NCBI GenBank assembly: GCA_037447655.1
Contig: JBBHKE010002255.1
Span: forward strand, 1 to 60,071
Source: Zygnema cylindricum
Taxonomy: Eukaryota; Streptophyta; Zygnematophyceae; Zygnematales; Zygnemataceae
Direction: 5' to 3'
Length of the DNA: 60,071 nt
Numbering within the stretch: position 1 is the first letter of the stretch; the number at the start of each line of letters is the position of its first letter. Positions 46,914 to 60,071 of this stretch are shown here, piece by piece. Made by a program: the position numbers and the translations under genes. The notes under the pieces are model-generated. The model was given only the letters and a program-made list of their open reading frames with translations. It had not been told where the DNA came from and did not search any database.

Positions 46914-49228
46914 TTTCACACACAACTGTTAAAACTGGAACAACCAGAGGATATAAAGTGTAGGAGAAAGAGAAGCACTTGCTAAATTAGTAACGAACTC
47001 TTAAACTACCTTGCTTGAAAAGTGGACAATGAGGCGGTTAGAGCAGATAGGGGAGACGCTGGCACGAATATGGAAGCAGATTGAAGGAAATCAATCAAAA
47101 CTCGATCCTGTCAGACTGCTGTAAGAACGGAGTTGTTGTATCCCAAGCAAAGCTCAAGCCATAAGGTGTAACTATTCCAGTACGAATGTCATCAACGGAG
47201 GAAGGAAAGAAAGACAAATATTTAAAACCAGGCTTGTGGCTCACGGAGCAGGAGCGCCCACTTCTGACAACAGCGGCTCAGAGATTGGTTCCTCTGGCAC
47301 AGCACAATGCTTTGTGCAGAAGGGGGAGGGACAGGAAAGTGACAGAAGGTACAGCGTACAGAGCGTACAGAATGTGTGGAAAAGTACGAGAGGTACAGAA
47401 ATATTTTCATATCTCCCGGCCGTGGGCTGCACTGTACGAGACTCGAGGCGGCTCAATCATTGGTAATCTGCGTGCGCATCTAAAACAGTTTGATTGCAAT
47501 ATAACGAAATATCGTGGGAAGCCGTACCAGTTGCATGGTGACCCCAAAAGACAACCAAGACCAAAATTCATATTCGAAAAAAATACAAAAACAAATCGTG
47601 TCAATTTGGCGCGGAATCCAACTGGCGAAATGAAAAACGCAAATTGCGGATGCGCGGGATAGCCGTCAGCCAATCCTGGCAGGTGAATAGTCGGCTGAAC
47701 CGCCCACGCGTCTCTTTCGAAAATTCGATTTTGCATTCAAAATTTTAATGGTACGATGGAGGGAAAAAAGGGGGCGTCAGGGATTCTGAGGAGACAGTCT
47801 GGCTGGAGGGGCCATGCACCACTTGGTGATGCCTTGTACGGAATAAGCAGCTAGCAGTTCTTGAATACGGATCATGGAACGGCGGCCTCTGGCCAAATAA
47901 ACCAGCTTTAACCATGTGGCTGCCTCAGATTGGCTATAACCGATGTCATCGCCAGTATTTTGCCAGCGTGAAAACGGATGACGTACGCTGAGTGGCTGCT
48001 CAGTACATTAAGTCCTGGCAGGTTGACGTCAACATGAGGCACGGCCCCTGTTAGATGACAAAAAAGTTGCAAAAACAAAGAAAAAGTCATGTACGAATTT
48101 GGACCTACGTAAAAATCCTTCGAAGTCGCTTTAAATGCGAATATCTCCATGATTGACTGCTGATTGAGCTGCCAGATCCCCGAATGCACGGAAGAACGTT
48201 GGAACGTGATTAGGCATACATGTACGGACAGGTGTATGCGTAAATAACGAAAGAATAGAATTAAGTCCACAGGAAAACCCGTTCACACCGAAAAAGTCAC
48301 TTGAGCTTTCTGCCGCACGCTTGTACGCATGTAGTAATGTACCATAATTCGCTTTGGCAGTTGCCAGACTCCAGGGAATAATTTGACTGACACATGCGGA
48401 AGAAAATTAGGAACGCCGACTTTACTTCAATTTGCAACAAAACCCTAACCGACAATAACCGGCTCGGCGGCTCCTCCCAGTTTGGGCAGCTTTTCAGGTC
48501 TCGTAGAACATGAAACATCGCATGTTTTTCGTGCGATACGAGACGTGACAACAATACGGTCGCACATGCGCACCATTCGATATTGCTGACGAACACCATG
48601 TGAAATCTTTTGCAACTCGTGCACACGATTTACAGCTGCGATGCCGCTTGGGCTCCACGCTTTCAAAACACCAGCCTGGAAAGCACCACAACATTATCCA
48701 TACGACACGTGGCAGTTACGAAAATACACAACACAGGCTTTAAAGAGCGAATACAATCTATTCTGTTCGATCTGCCGACCATAATTAGTGCAAACATTCG
48801 ATTCGCAGACAGCGACAAAGAAACTGTAAAAGCAGCAATTATTAAATTCATTATTAAATTCTGCTGTTCCAATTCATCCATAGGCAAAAACGTCATGAAG
48901 AACAACAACAAAAGTACAAAACAATACTATAAGAAATATCATCACACTCTTTTATACAAATTCATGTATTCTCCTTACTGCTGAAAAGCACAAATCGCAA
49001 AATCCACCTAAAGCTTCTGCTTGAATACAGGAAAACTGAATGGACTATACTGTACTGCTTAAAAAATACCGGTTTCACCTTATCTAACAGATATGCTTTA
49101 TTCCAAAAGAAATTTCTCCTTCTGCATAAAAGCTTGAATAGTTTTACAGGAAGAAAGTTGACTCTAATAAGTCAATTCTTCAGTCAACTAGACGTCTAAA
49201 CCTTTCGATATTAGAACATTTTAATCAT
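46914..49228. other. Upstream flank of TRM gene and 3' flank of UBA3
   Basis: About 2.3 kb between two tandem minus-strand genes, so it should hold the UBA3 3' UTR and the TRM promoter. An AATAAA on the minus strand (49097-49102) lies about 130 bases beyond the UBA3 stop and is a plausible poly(A) signal. A 158-codon plus-strand frame at 47186-47662 has no recognisable domain and is treated as chance. Confidence 0.45.
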
Positions 49229-52200
49229 TTAGACACCTTTTCCATCTCTCACTAGCAATCTTAACCTTAGAACACCTGCCATTTTTTTGTCATTTACATT
49301 AAGGACCGCCCCTTCAATCTGGCCTCCAATCAGCTCCAGCAATGGCTGACTCAAATTGCCGCGTGTCATCTGTTCCAGGATTGGTGGAGCCTGCATGTAA
49401 AGATTCCGTCCTTGAAAAGAAATGCTCGGTTTCACCACTTTGTCCTTGAATCTCGAGTCGTCAATAATTTGGTCAATGAACTGAGAGAGAGAGAAAGCAA
49501 ACAAACAAACAGAAAAAATGGAGTCAAAATAACATTTTTGAGTGGAAGTTGAGAAGAAAGAAGCAGAATAATAACTGACAACTAACAGGCTTACCAGAGC
49601 TTTAACTGATTATTACAGAAGCTTTCCTTCTGTCATTATATGCTCTTCTGTTTTTGCAATGGTCTTTCCTGTAATACGTTTTTTTTTGTTTCTGAACACT
49701 CCATATTTCTTGTATGTTTTAGTTGTACCTCTCTGTACAAGTATGCCTAAAAGTCCAGAGAAAAAAAATCGTTTCCGGTCACGAAAACTTTAAATTGCAA
49801 CATAGTTTTTTTTGTCACCTTTTTCGCTACAGCTGTCGGCTGACAGAATTTTTTAACAGATGGGCCTTGAGAGTCTTCTCTCGATTCCGATAACAAAAAT
49901 GTCAACTACAGTCAGTTATTTCTCCAAAAACTCATAAGCATTGACGATTTACTTCCAGAAACATAAAGAGAAAATTGAAAAAAAAAATACAACATAGGGA
50001 TTAAGTGCATTGGCTGATAAACGCTGTTTATGTCCCGCGCTCTTCAAAAAGCATAGAAAGGGGCTGCAGTTTTGTAAAATGGAAAGAAAATTGAATAAAA
50101 AATGGGACACAGAGGACACTCGAATATAAGGATCAACAGATCCCATGTAAACTGGTACTTTAATCCACACTAACTATGGCAAGCTGTAAACAGCTACTGG
50201 AATCCACACGATGAGAGGTAAACTTACCCCTGGTAAGCTGCCACTGGAAGCCACACTAACTACGGTGATGGGTAAACGTAAGACTTCTAACCAGGTGCTG
50301 GAATCCACACCAACTACAGTAAAAGGTAAACTTACACTTTGTAAGCTGGTACTGGAATCCACCTCCACAGAAACTCCAGGACTGCATACAATACACTCCG
50401 GATCCTTCTCATAGGAAACTGTGTGAGTATAGACTCCTCGGGAGCCAATATACCTGCGATTGTACAAATGAAGTTCACAATTTATTCAATAAAAACATCC
50501 ATAGTAGTATATACTACGTTGGGACTAAATGTTGTAAGTCTCATCCAAATTAGAATGTACCATAAAATAAAAATTTGCTAAAAACCGTGATAGAATATCA
50601 TCCACAGTAATTAGTGTAAACCACACTATTTCAGGATCTCGGATTTTTAGGATCCACACAACAAAGAGCACGGACCAGTGTACACAGTGAATCGCTACTT
50701 AAGTAAAGGAATAATTAGCGTTGACTCTTTTAGTGTTCAATTTTAATTACAAATCGTGTGAACGATTATAAACCACTAAATGAATTAGTGTTGAGAAAAT
50801 AGTAAGCCAAAAGAAACCAGCGCAGTGCTGAACCCTAATAGCGACCCATGATGTACAAATGAACCCTTACATGGGTGGCCTCAAAAAGTCAGATGGGGCT
50901 GTAGTTGCATTCAACCCTTCTAATTTCCTTTCGCATCCATACTACTAGTGTGTCTAGACAAATTACAGTGGACAGTGTAGTGTCCATGTACTTCCTTTTT
51001 ATTAATACATATTTGAGGTACATCACGCTATTTTCCTTGAGAAATCTGTTTTACACAAGTCATACGAATCAGATAACTGTGCCTCGGTAAAATCATCTTA
51101 TCTTGGTTCTTAGTAAGAGTTTTCATTTTCAACAATTCAACCACCATCTTAAAGTCCATAAAGTTTTTAGTAGTTTCACTCCAAACACAACAAGTTTTTG
51201 GCCCTCCACATAAAAAAAGGACGGAAAAGGCTTCCTAACAGGGTGGTTACACATGTAAATTACCCGTAAATTACCCGTAAATTAAAGGACGAGTAATTCT
51301 TTGAATTACAGTATGTACAATTCTTTGAGTAATCATATGTACAGTTACATAACTGTACTACACCTGAACGCAACTAAACTCCAATCACTCTATAAAAATC
51401 ACTCCACTGCCTCCATAATTATTGTGGGTTGTGTTAGCAAGTTTATTTATTGAATATACTGCAAGTTTACAAAATTTCATATCTGATATATTTAGACCAG
51501 GTGATGTCCACATGAACTAATGTTTTGTGTAAAATAAAATCTTTTACTTCCCCCAGAATAACAGAGAACCTGGGTCTTATAAAAATGTGGTCCATGCTAA
51601 TTACAGTGGATTTATCAGGCACACCCTCTTTAAAGACAAAAAAAACTTACATCATATAATTGTCCATTCCAGTAGAGCACATTGTGGCGATTTTTAGTGT
51701 TTCAAGAGCACAGATAGCTGATACTATGGCATTGGTTGACGCGATTGCTGGAATAATATTTTTGACAACTCCCTGTTTTAACAAAAATGGTTAATAAAAA
51801 AAGTTGGGCATTAGGGTGACCGAGGAAAACAAACGTGTGTAATCACAGATAGAGGTTTATATTGACAGGGGGGTTTTATTATTTGACATCAACAAGGAAA
51901 CCCGACCGCCGTCTTCTAGGTGCAAATATAAATAAGTATTCCACATTTCAAGAGTTTGAACTGCAGGTCTTTTCGTTATGGAGAGACAAAAAAAAATGAC
52001 AATTTCACGAGCTTGAATGCCAGGTTTCTTTGCATCTCAAGAATCACCCATAAACATAATCCAAAATTGAGTAAATCAGTTTGAACCTCACACATGAATT
52101 GGTGTAAATCACTTGCCTGTGTGAGAGTATAGGTGACACCACTAATATTGAACTTTTTTGCTCGTTCAAGGGCCTGTAATGTAATTTTTTTGCCAAACAA

Positions 52201-55200
52201 AACAGAAAGTTAGTCCAGACTATTGTCAGTACAATTCTTACAAATCGGGTTCACTCCACCCAGAATCATGTTTTGTATTTAATGACGAAACCGAAGTAAC
52301 CTTTGAAAGAGGTCTTTGAAAGGCTTCAATCACAAACGGTGTGGATGCCCTGACGGAAGTCAGACAGTGTACTGCTAAAAATTGATAACATTTGCAATTT
52401 ACAACATCTCCAAAGGGAACCAAACCGCCGTAATTTTCAGAGCTCCCGATAACAGTTTGGTACAGAAACAAATAATGTGTGAATTCACGACATAATGAGG
52501 CTCTTGTACACACATACATTTTTACTCTTGTACCTCTACTTGCATTATTATTTTGTAATATTTGGTCATTATGAGACACACTTATACCTTTTCGAACATC
52601 CATTTCATATGCTCTGGATTATCAGCGTCAAAGCTCTCCCCGGGTCTCTCCTACAATTCCACAACAAAATTAACCCTCATAAAAACAGCTTTCAAATGGT
52701 ATCCTTAGCAGAATGCTCGATTTGCCCGCTTTAATAGAAAAAATTACAGGTACTTCAAAAATTGGCAAGAGAATGACAAGCCGTGGAAAACTGAAACCAT
52801 AACAACCAACAGAAAAAGCAGCTTCAAATGAAAGGTTCAATAAGACAAAGGGACGTATCAAAACGCCACAAGGACAAAAAAATGGATCATTAATGAAACT
52901 GAGAGTCAGGTTAAAAGGAGGTAGGTTCACACCAATTATTACAGCTCAAAAAAAAAAAAAACTCAAGAATCAGATATAGAGCAGCTGAAGGAGCAAGATA
53001 CAAAATAGAATACAGATCTGCTATTTTATCCTGTGAAAGATGTCTCCACAGGATGAAAAAGAGAGTGAAAAAGCATGTGACAAACATGGCACCGACCCTC
53101 AACAAATAAACTAACAATTACTGCTTTTATGTAGGACACCTATCCTTCCTATCCTCTGACTGTAACTTGAAATAATGCGTCGATATTCAAATAAAAAAAG
53201 CACAATTCCCTGCAACAGAGGTCATAAAAAATCCCTTGTCACTCCAAGAATATCCGCTCTACGGTGAAATTCTGGGGACATTAACCAAGATTTGTACATT
53301 CTCGTTTACTTTTCACATGATTTAACACAAAAAAAGAAAAAACCACGGTCAAATCTTGGTCCACATCCCGAGGTTCCACAGTAGGGCAGACAGGCTTTCT
53401 GTCACTAAGACCACATTAACCATTACTTCAATGTAATTGACCCACATTAAAAATAATAATAAATTAAAGGAGCTCTGAAACTGTAAAACTCACCTCACCC
53501 CACTGGATGAGCTTCACATACTCTATACAGTGTGCAGGAGAGCGAGGAGTCTCTGCTAAAGTACAGAGAGGGTAAGTCACTTGAGGGGGGAAAAGCCAGA
53601 GTGTACAATGAAAACAGGGAGTAATTCCAGGAAGGATAACACGGGCATGTCCTTTAAACCCCTCTGTTCCTCCATCAACCATAGGCTTGATTGTGCTCTG
53701 ATCCAGAGTACCATCAGAATCATATTCTGCAAATGAATGAGACCATATGCAGTTTCAGATGAAGGGACAAAAGCTGATATGTTTGATAAATTGTTATGTG
53801 ATATGTAAGAAATAAAAGTCATTTCAAACATGAACTCATAATCGTGAAAAAATGATGCTTTTATGAGAAAACCGGGATTACGACTCTCAGGGCATACAGA
53901 ATGAGAGATGCTTTGTTGACTGACAAAAGTGGTTGACCATCATAGTCATGATCATGACTGCTATGATTTTTGTTACGATTGAAATTATGGTTATGACAAT
54001 TACAATTACAACCACAAGTATGACTAATGGCATAAGCATCGTTTTGGCTACCCCCAAAATGTTCAGCAAATACCACCGTTCAAAAAGACTACCTGCTGGA
54101 ATTGCTTTGGTCTAAGAAATCTATATGAAGGTTACAACTGGCTATTAAAACGGCGTGAAATTTATAAAGTATAAGGCATGGGTCAATCTGGAAAGGATAT
54201 GATCTGCTCAGCGTACATGAAAAAGTGTGGATTTGCATTGTAACCATTTAGATCACGCAGCCCAACGCCAATAGTGTAAAGGATTTATTAGTGGAAATGC
54301 GGAATTAGAATATGGTGGTAGCCCACTCCCTTAAAAAGTGTTATCAACACTATTTTGAGATTTTTGTCAAAAACAACCATGGCCGAATGAGTAGCGATGG
54401 GCAGTGTAGTACGGTTATTGCCAAAACTACGGTGAGTAGTAGCAAACTAAAATCCTAATATCTGGAAGCTGGATTTTTTAGCTGAAAAAAAAAGGAAGGA
54501 GAACAGAAAGACTGGAATAGGACCACTCCCAAAGAACAAACGTGTACTTCAGAAAATAGTTAAAAATCTCAAATCTCGCAAACTTGACAATATTTCCAGC
54601 TACTTTCGTTAAAGGCAATGTAAGTTACCGCATCCAGCAAGGACCACTAACTCCTTAAATAAAATCTGAACATTTTTTTTCATTTTCGTTTAGTACCAAA
54701 AGCTTTTTGATACTAAACGAGCCTAAACCATACTAACTTCGAGTGCCGATGGTTGATGGATATACATTAAATAGTACGGACCCAAAAAACAAAAGTATGC
54801 TCGTATTGCATTTAGGAGGGTTTGTGAACAACATTCTTCTTCTATTCATACTATATCCACATTGTGACTGCATCAATTTCAAAATTTGAAAGGGATTCAA
54901 GAGCATATTTAAGATGCCAAGAACCTTCAGAAAGTGGGAATATAAAATAAAGGAGCTCACCGAGGAAGCCGCAAATGACAGAGTTGATATAACTTCGTGC
55001 TTCTATGGAATCAAGACCAAGGACAATAATCTGAAAATCTCGATAAAAATCGACGTCTTTCTCCTCTATTCGGCAAAAATGTGGGACAACTGTCACCCCC
55101 TTCACTCTTTTCATAATTTTTTCAGCAGCCACCGTTGCCTTTGGTTTTCCCACGTCATTCATCCTGGTAAAATAAATGCCCAGTCAATTAAATGCCAAGG

Positions 55201-57038
55201 AAAGTCTCTAGGCTTTCAAGCACATAAAAAACTATCCCAGACGATTGCTCATCTAAAGTAGCTTATTCTTACATAAGTACAACAACTAAGCTTTGATCCT
55301 GAACTCCAACAATATCCTGTTGTCTCAGCTTCCTCTCTCCCTTCTCACTGTCTCCTTCCTCTCTCCTTGATGTCTCTTCTCTCTCACTCCTTCCTCTTTC
55401 GTCTTCTTCGCTCCTTCCTCTCCTTCTCTCCTACTCGCAATCCTCACTACTTCCTTCCCTCCTCTAGAAAAGATATATAATAATTTTCTGAATACATTGA
55501 CAACCAGCTTTGAACAGAATCCACACTATGAACAGCAAGTGATGCAGTTTGTTCTATTTAAACACATAATTTTCTTGCGTTCCAGGCAAATTACTAGAAT
55601 GGAAAACAGACCATCTTGTTTGTGCACATTCGTACACTTGTGGCTAAAAGACATCAGGAAAATAGTCAAACTAGCTTTTCTTCCGACCATGGCATGCATA
55701 GGTCAGTCAAAAACTCAAGGATGAAACAAAACAACCTATGTAAATTTTGTTAACATATTCATGGCATTAACAATGCTAAAAGAAAAGGGTTTTAGTTCAG
55801 GTATTTATCTAAGATGCGCTCAACACTAGTTTATGCCCTATATTAGGCAAATTCGTCTGAATAACTCAAAAGCACTAGTTCCTATTTCGATTTAGTGTGG
55901 TCCACACCGATAGTGGTCATTGTGTCCCAAATGTACTAAACAATTGGCACGATGGGTGCATGCTTCTGAAAACAATGAAGTTTTACCAGCAGGAGAAAAG
56001 GCTAAGTTTAAATCAATGTTCTCGCGATATAAAAAGAAGAAACTTGAAGATGTTCTTTAAAACCAGAATTCCAAGATGCTTAATGTGCCAGGCCAATTCA
56101 TTTACACACCAGGAGTGACACCAGCCTTCCAAGATTTAGGAGAACACATTTGAGAGGACAAATTCTGTTGGGTTAAGGCTGTTTTGAGTAGGCAACAAGA
56201 TACACATACCTGAACAAAAACTGCCTATTTAGATTTGAAACATCGATTGTGTCCATATCAATCACTTCAATATGGCCAAAGCCGGATAATGCAAGATCCT
56301 TGAGGAGTTCACAACCGAGTCCTCCAGCACCAATAACCAAAATTCTGCAGTCATTTTGCAAGAAGTCACGCACCTGGACATGATCCAAAGACAGATGCAG
56401 ATGCGCATATGAGGGTTGAGGAACATAAACATGAAAATGCACGAAAATCGGAGGCATTGATTCACAGGTTTTGCATTTTTCAATAGCGAGCAATGCGGCA
56501 AAAAAGAAAGCACAAACAGGCGAGCATTTCTTGGAGTCTACAAACAATCAGAATAAAGCATGAATCACTTTACAAGCTACACAGCTTGGTGTATATATGA
56601 CTAAATTTTTGAAAAGAAAGATAAGAGTAAAGTAATACGAAAAGGTAGCAAATCAAGTTGTGTGACCTATGATATTGGGAGCTATTGAACAGAAATTCAA
56701 TGCACACAAAAAGCTCAATCAATAAACTTCTAGACAAACTGCTAATGACAAAAAAAAACAAATAAATGCCTAATTGAAAATTGCCGCCACTCATTACAAT
56801 CAAGAATCAGCTTATTCAAACGTTTGAGCTGCTAAAATCTAAAAAGAACAAGAAAGTATTCAAAGAACACGAGAAAGTACTTCAAAAACTGGAAAAAAGT
56901 ACTCAAAAAACACGAGAGAGTAGTTACCTCAGGCCCGGCCTCAAACCCTGGCCCTACAATGTTCCCTTGTCGAAGAAGTAATCGATCCAAATCACGCCAC
57001 CGACCTTCCAAATGGCCAACACTATTGTCAATCTCCAT
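49229..57038 (-). CDS. UBA3: UBA3/ECR1, catalytic subunit of NEDD8-activating enzyme E1
   Basis: Exons in transcription order: 57038-56928, 56373-56210, 55163-54961, 53726-53494, 52650-52588, 52173-52117, 51772-51651, 50453-50336, 49480-49229. All phases agree, giving 440 aa, the usual family length. With AXR1/APPBP1 it adenylates NEDD8 (RUB) and forms a thioester with it, feeding Ubc12 for cullin neddylation. The ATP loop GAGGLGCE is at residues 52-59. The [16 protein letters not shown] motif follows. Zinc cysteines are CFHC (197, 200) and CIVC (338, 341). The catalytic Cys214 is in YPLCTLA, followed by [11 protein letters not shown]. The last exon encodes the ubiquitin-fold domain ([16 protein letters not shown]) that binds the E2. 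The sixth intron has a GC donor (CAG|GCAAGT). The exon 8 donor lies in a minisatellite offering a second in-frame donor at 50228. Confidence 0.95.
50161..50366 (-). repeat. ~54-bp minisatellite containing the UBA3 exon 8 end and splice donor
   Basis: On the coding strand, GTGGATTCCAGTACCAGCTT and variants recur with anchor positions (plus strand) at about 50354, 50300, 50246, 50199 and 50161. The spacing of the first three is 54 bp, i.e. 18 codons. The first unit is the exon end (VDSSTSLQS) with its donor GTAAGTTTACC; the third unit carries a second GTAAGTTTACC. The frame stays open through the array to 50174. Confidence 0.88.
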
Positions 57039-58080
57039 GCTGCCTCAATCGACACCAAAAAGCTGCCCTTCCAAAGCACTACACAAACTTAGTTCAAGGC
57101 GAGCCTCATTGAGGAGGGAGAAGGAAGCATCTGAAACGCGGATAAATTTTTGAATCTCAAACCGTCGTATTTGAATAATGGCTATCGCCATTCAATCAGC
57201 CATCATTCTCCATGGATCATGGGGCATGATCACACGGACGTACGGTCATGGCAAGGAGTGCAAAAATAATATGCAATTTCACAATGGCAATATGTAAAAT
57301 ACTAAAATTGGCATGGCCATGCGTATCGTCACGCATTGATAGATATTATACAATATTCAGAAAGAGTCTCCGACATTCAACAATACGAAAGAAACAACCG
57401 TATCCCCGATGCATGTCGCCACATTCCAGTACAATACTGTACAGTACCGTAATTCCATAATACAGTACATACGAGATTACGAGCTCAAAATGTTCGAACT
57501 ATTTTTGTATAATACGATTTTCTTGTACGATCATTATCAGAAGGAAACTATGCTGAGCGCATCGGTCGATGTCCATTTGCGATCCCGATACATCAATGTA
57601 ACCGGCCGTACAGACGGTCAGACGCGCCATCACTCCCATGTGCCCATGTGGTGTCATCGTACCTTTCTAATAGTTTGAGCTTCAGAGCTCACTTTTATTG
57701 TAGCAGAATTGTATGATACAAAATATTTTCTAGTTGATCTATGCATGACACCTCTCAAAAAATATCGTATTATCCTACATCACGATGCAGGGTGTACCTA
57801 TTCCATATTGAGATGCTCGACATTGCCGACTGTAAATAAAGTATCGCGATATTGATGTGTGCAGATAAATGTTAAATTTTTACACGAAGTCATTGGAGCC
57901 AGTTGCATTTCCACATCTGCCAAGCCTCTACTGCTTGCAGGGTTTTTCCCCAATTTTCACCAAACCTGTGCCTCCATTTCTCTCTCCGAATGACGAGGCG
58001 TTAATCTCGTTGCTCTATAATCGACCAAAAAACTCACATCCAAATTTGTCTTCAAGGTTCACTTTATGGTGAACACTCTT
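57039..58080. other. Upstream flank of UBA3, no gene seen
   Basis: Presumed 5' UTR and promoter of UBA3, then sequence with several GTACAGTACCGT and CAATATG-type phrases. No recognisable exon, RNA gene or element end was found; the open frames are short. Confidence 0.4.
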
Positions 58081-59100
58081 GTTGTAAACACTAAGTTGTG
58101 GAAGGTGAATGACTATCTAAGATAATTGGGGACATGCATACAATAATAGGACACAATTATGTATAGTTTCTGAAAATACAAAAACTGTGGACAATCAAGT
58201 GGACGTTCTTCCAAAAACTGTTTCAAGGAACCGTTTGCAGGACATAAACAGAATGTGGACATCCAATTGACATTAGCACATGATGATGTGTGCTTCTAAG
58301 CATTAATGAATTTGGATTTATTTGAGAATTGATTACCGAGAGTATTGAGACAATATTGGTACGCGGGAACAAATAACTCCACGCAAAACAACATTGCAAA
58401 CACTAATTAGTGGACATTCATCACAAAAATGTTCCTGGGATATTCAATAAACATCAGCACACATTGGCGAGTGATTGCACATATTTATAAGATTGAATCG
58501 ATTGAAAAATTTATCTGAGGGGACAATACAGGAACACATTTCTCCAAAGAACAATGGACATTCGCAGATATTGGTATGTGCTACTAAGACCAATTAGGGA
58601 TAATTAATTCACAATTGATTAGGCGGCATTGGGGCAGAAATGTTACAGTCTAATACACCATACGAGAGACAAGATTTTTTGTAGTCACATTTATTCAAAA
58701 ATATTATGGGGACATTTTACTGGATACTGGCATGCATCTAGTGAGGCGAAAACGAATAATAAAAGACATTGAAACAACATTGATCAACACTTGCAAATGC
58801 TTTTACAGAAAATATGATGGTAAACGAGAATTGGTGTTCAAGTTAAAAATTCTAAACTGTAATTTGTGAGCATTGATTCAAAAACTGTTGTGGGGAAATC
58901 CAAAGGATATTGGCATGTATTGCAAACACTAGGAAAAGGTGACTTGTCTGTAAATTTGATTAACTCAACATTAACACAACAAACCACAGTATAGCGTGTT
59001 CCTCCAGGAATAAACTATTGCAAACAACACTTAGTAGACAATCATTAACAAAAATGTCTTCAGGACATTCAATGAACATTCTAACCTGCTGATGCTTGAC
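58081..59100. repeat. Irregular degenerate repeat array
   Basis: Phrases such as GGACATTCAAT(A/G)AACAT, TTGCAAACA and GGATA(T/C)TGGCATG recur at uneven spacing. The segment near 58393 (TTGCAAACACTAATTAGTGG onward) is closely matched near 59019. The units are too diverged for an exact period. No coding frame was found. Confidence 0.6.
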
Positions 59101-60071
59101 TTCTCGTGCTTCTTCAATCATAATTGAAGTCGAAAGTGGGTCCTCTCGTTCAATTAGCGGTTCTTTGCCACCGAACTCTCTTCACTATTGACCTCCAAAC
59201 ACAGTTTCCGTTTCTTTGCCAGGATGGATGGCTCATTGGTCCTCCAGTGGCACAAAAAGAGTTGGACCTCTCCTATGCCACAAATGCCAACTGGTTGCAA
59301 CGCTCTAGCAGTTGGCGCCTTAAAACTGGTTTAGTATGGTTAATGTTTAGTGTTTACACTTCCGAAAAGTTTACCACCCATCACTTTTAGAGTTGACAAC
59401 CCTAATTTTGTCGCAAGCTATTTTATCAGAAAATCGTTTAAAATGTGCTAAGAGCACTATTTAAGGTAGTGGACAACAATCCACCACATCTCCCTCCATT
59501 TTATCAGTTATACATTTAAATGCTTTTTTCGACTTAAATAGCGAAAGATGGTGTAATAAAGTTCCGGAGGTGTTAGTATGATCAAAATATGAGCAGTCCT
59601 ACGCTTCATCAGGCATTTCAGTTCGAGTAATCGTACATACCATTACTCCCAACACTTTATGATTACTCCCAAAACATGCAGACGTTTACCTACTACAAAT
59701 TTGGTCTTATTATTTGTCACATCCTTTCTTAGCAACTATGGCATTTTACTATCTTTGTGTTGTGGCATATGTTCAATCTGAAATTCTGGAAACTAATTCA
59801 AGTGTGTAGCCTCAAAACTATGCTGCAAAATTTTGCAGGAAAAAGAAAGCCCTAGTAGTTTCCAGAATCTGAAAAAAAGTCAAACCTTTTAACAAAGTTC
59901 ACATTTAGTCGCCCTTTGAATTCCGGTTTTACCACAATATTTCCCTTTTTTTCTCTAACTCTTCTTTTGCTATTGACAATTCGCGACCTTTACGTATCGA
60001 TTTCTTCTTTATTGCGCTGCCATAGAGAAGAATTAGTACACGTTTACTTACACAGAAATAATGATACATTG
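59101..60071. other. Right end of window, nothing recognised
   Basis: AT-rich sequence with short open frames only. An 88-codon plus-strand frame at 59124-59390 has no recognisable domain or splice context. No element ends or RNA genes were identified. Confidence 0.4.

Noticed and set aside
47186-47662. 158-codon plus-strand frame upstream of the TRM gene
   Set aside because: No recognisable domain, overlaps the presumed TRM promoter/5' UTR, and no splice partners; other frames here are open as well.

Overview
The window is nuclear DNA of a green plant-lineage eukaryote, most likely a streptophyte (charophyte) alga with a large, repeat-rich genome; Chara-like is my best guess, not a proof. 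The reasons are GT-AG spliced genes with long introns, a nuclear gene for a plastid-targeted MinE, a TRM/DUF4378 protein (a family I know from land plants and close algal relatives), and heavy loads of LTR, pogo-like and hAT-like repeats. Base 1 lies in a poly-C run, probably an assembly edge.

Four host genes could be rebuilt exon by exon, all on the minus strand, with reading phase agreeing at every junction. They are a plastid-division MinE (4 exons, 3601-5758, 265 aa), an RNF10-type RING-finger protein (9 exons, 10776-20235, 1188 aa), a TON1-recruiting-motif/DUF4378 protein (3 exons, 44067-46913, 720 aa) and UBA3/ECR1, the catalytic subunit of the NEDD8-activating enzyme (9 exons, 49229-57038, 440 aa). 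A short terminal exon of an unidentified plus-strand gene may lie at 822-899. The genes do not form a pathway: they serve plastid division, probable ubiquitin ligation, microtubule organisation and neddylation.

Regions: 1-3600 is low-complexity and AT-rich apart from the possible exon at 822-899. MinE follows to 5758, then repeat-derived DNA to 10.7 kb, then the RNF10-like gene to 20.2 kb. From 20.2 to 44 kb is a gene-free transposon landscape. It holds a 49-bp minisatellite (21.4-22.1 kb), a decayed pogo/CENP-B-like DDE transposon (about 23.0-31.9 kb) that carries a second ORF inside its first intron, a copia junction fragment that interrupts it, a purine tract (32.5-33.4 kb), a second copia fragment (34.0-35.6 kb) and an hAT-like non-autonomous element (37.6-38.4 kb). 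The TRM and UBA3 genes fill 44-57 kb, and 57-60 kb holds only a degenerate repeat array.

The most interesting observations are: (1) the 3' end of UBA3 exon 8, with its splice donor, is repeated as an in-frame 54-bp minisatellite, which offers a second donor that would add exactly 36 codons; (2) the pogo-like element has a nested ORF and arrays of GACGAC/GTCGTC palindromes; (3) a permuted copia fragment (3' end-LTR-gag start) sits at the junction of a ~1-kb duplication; (4) both copia LTRs carry an antisense tRNA-like, Pol III-type module whose stem shows compensatory changes.
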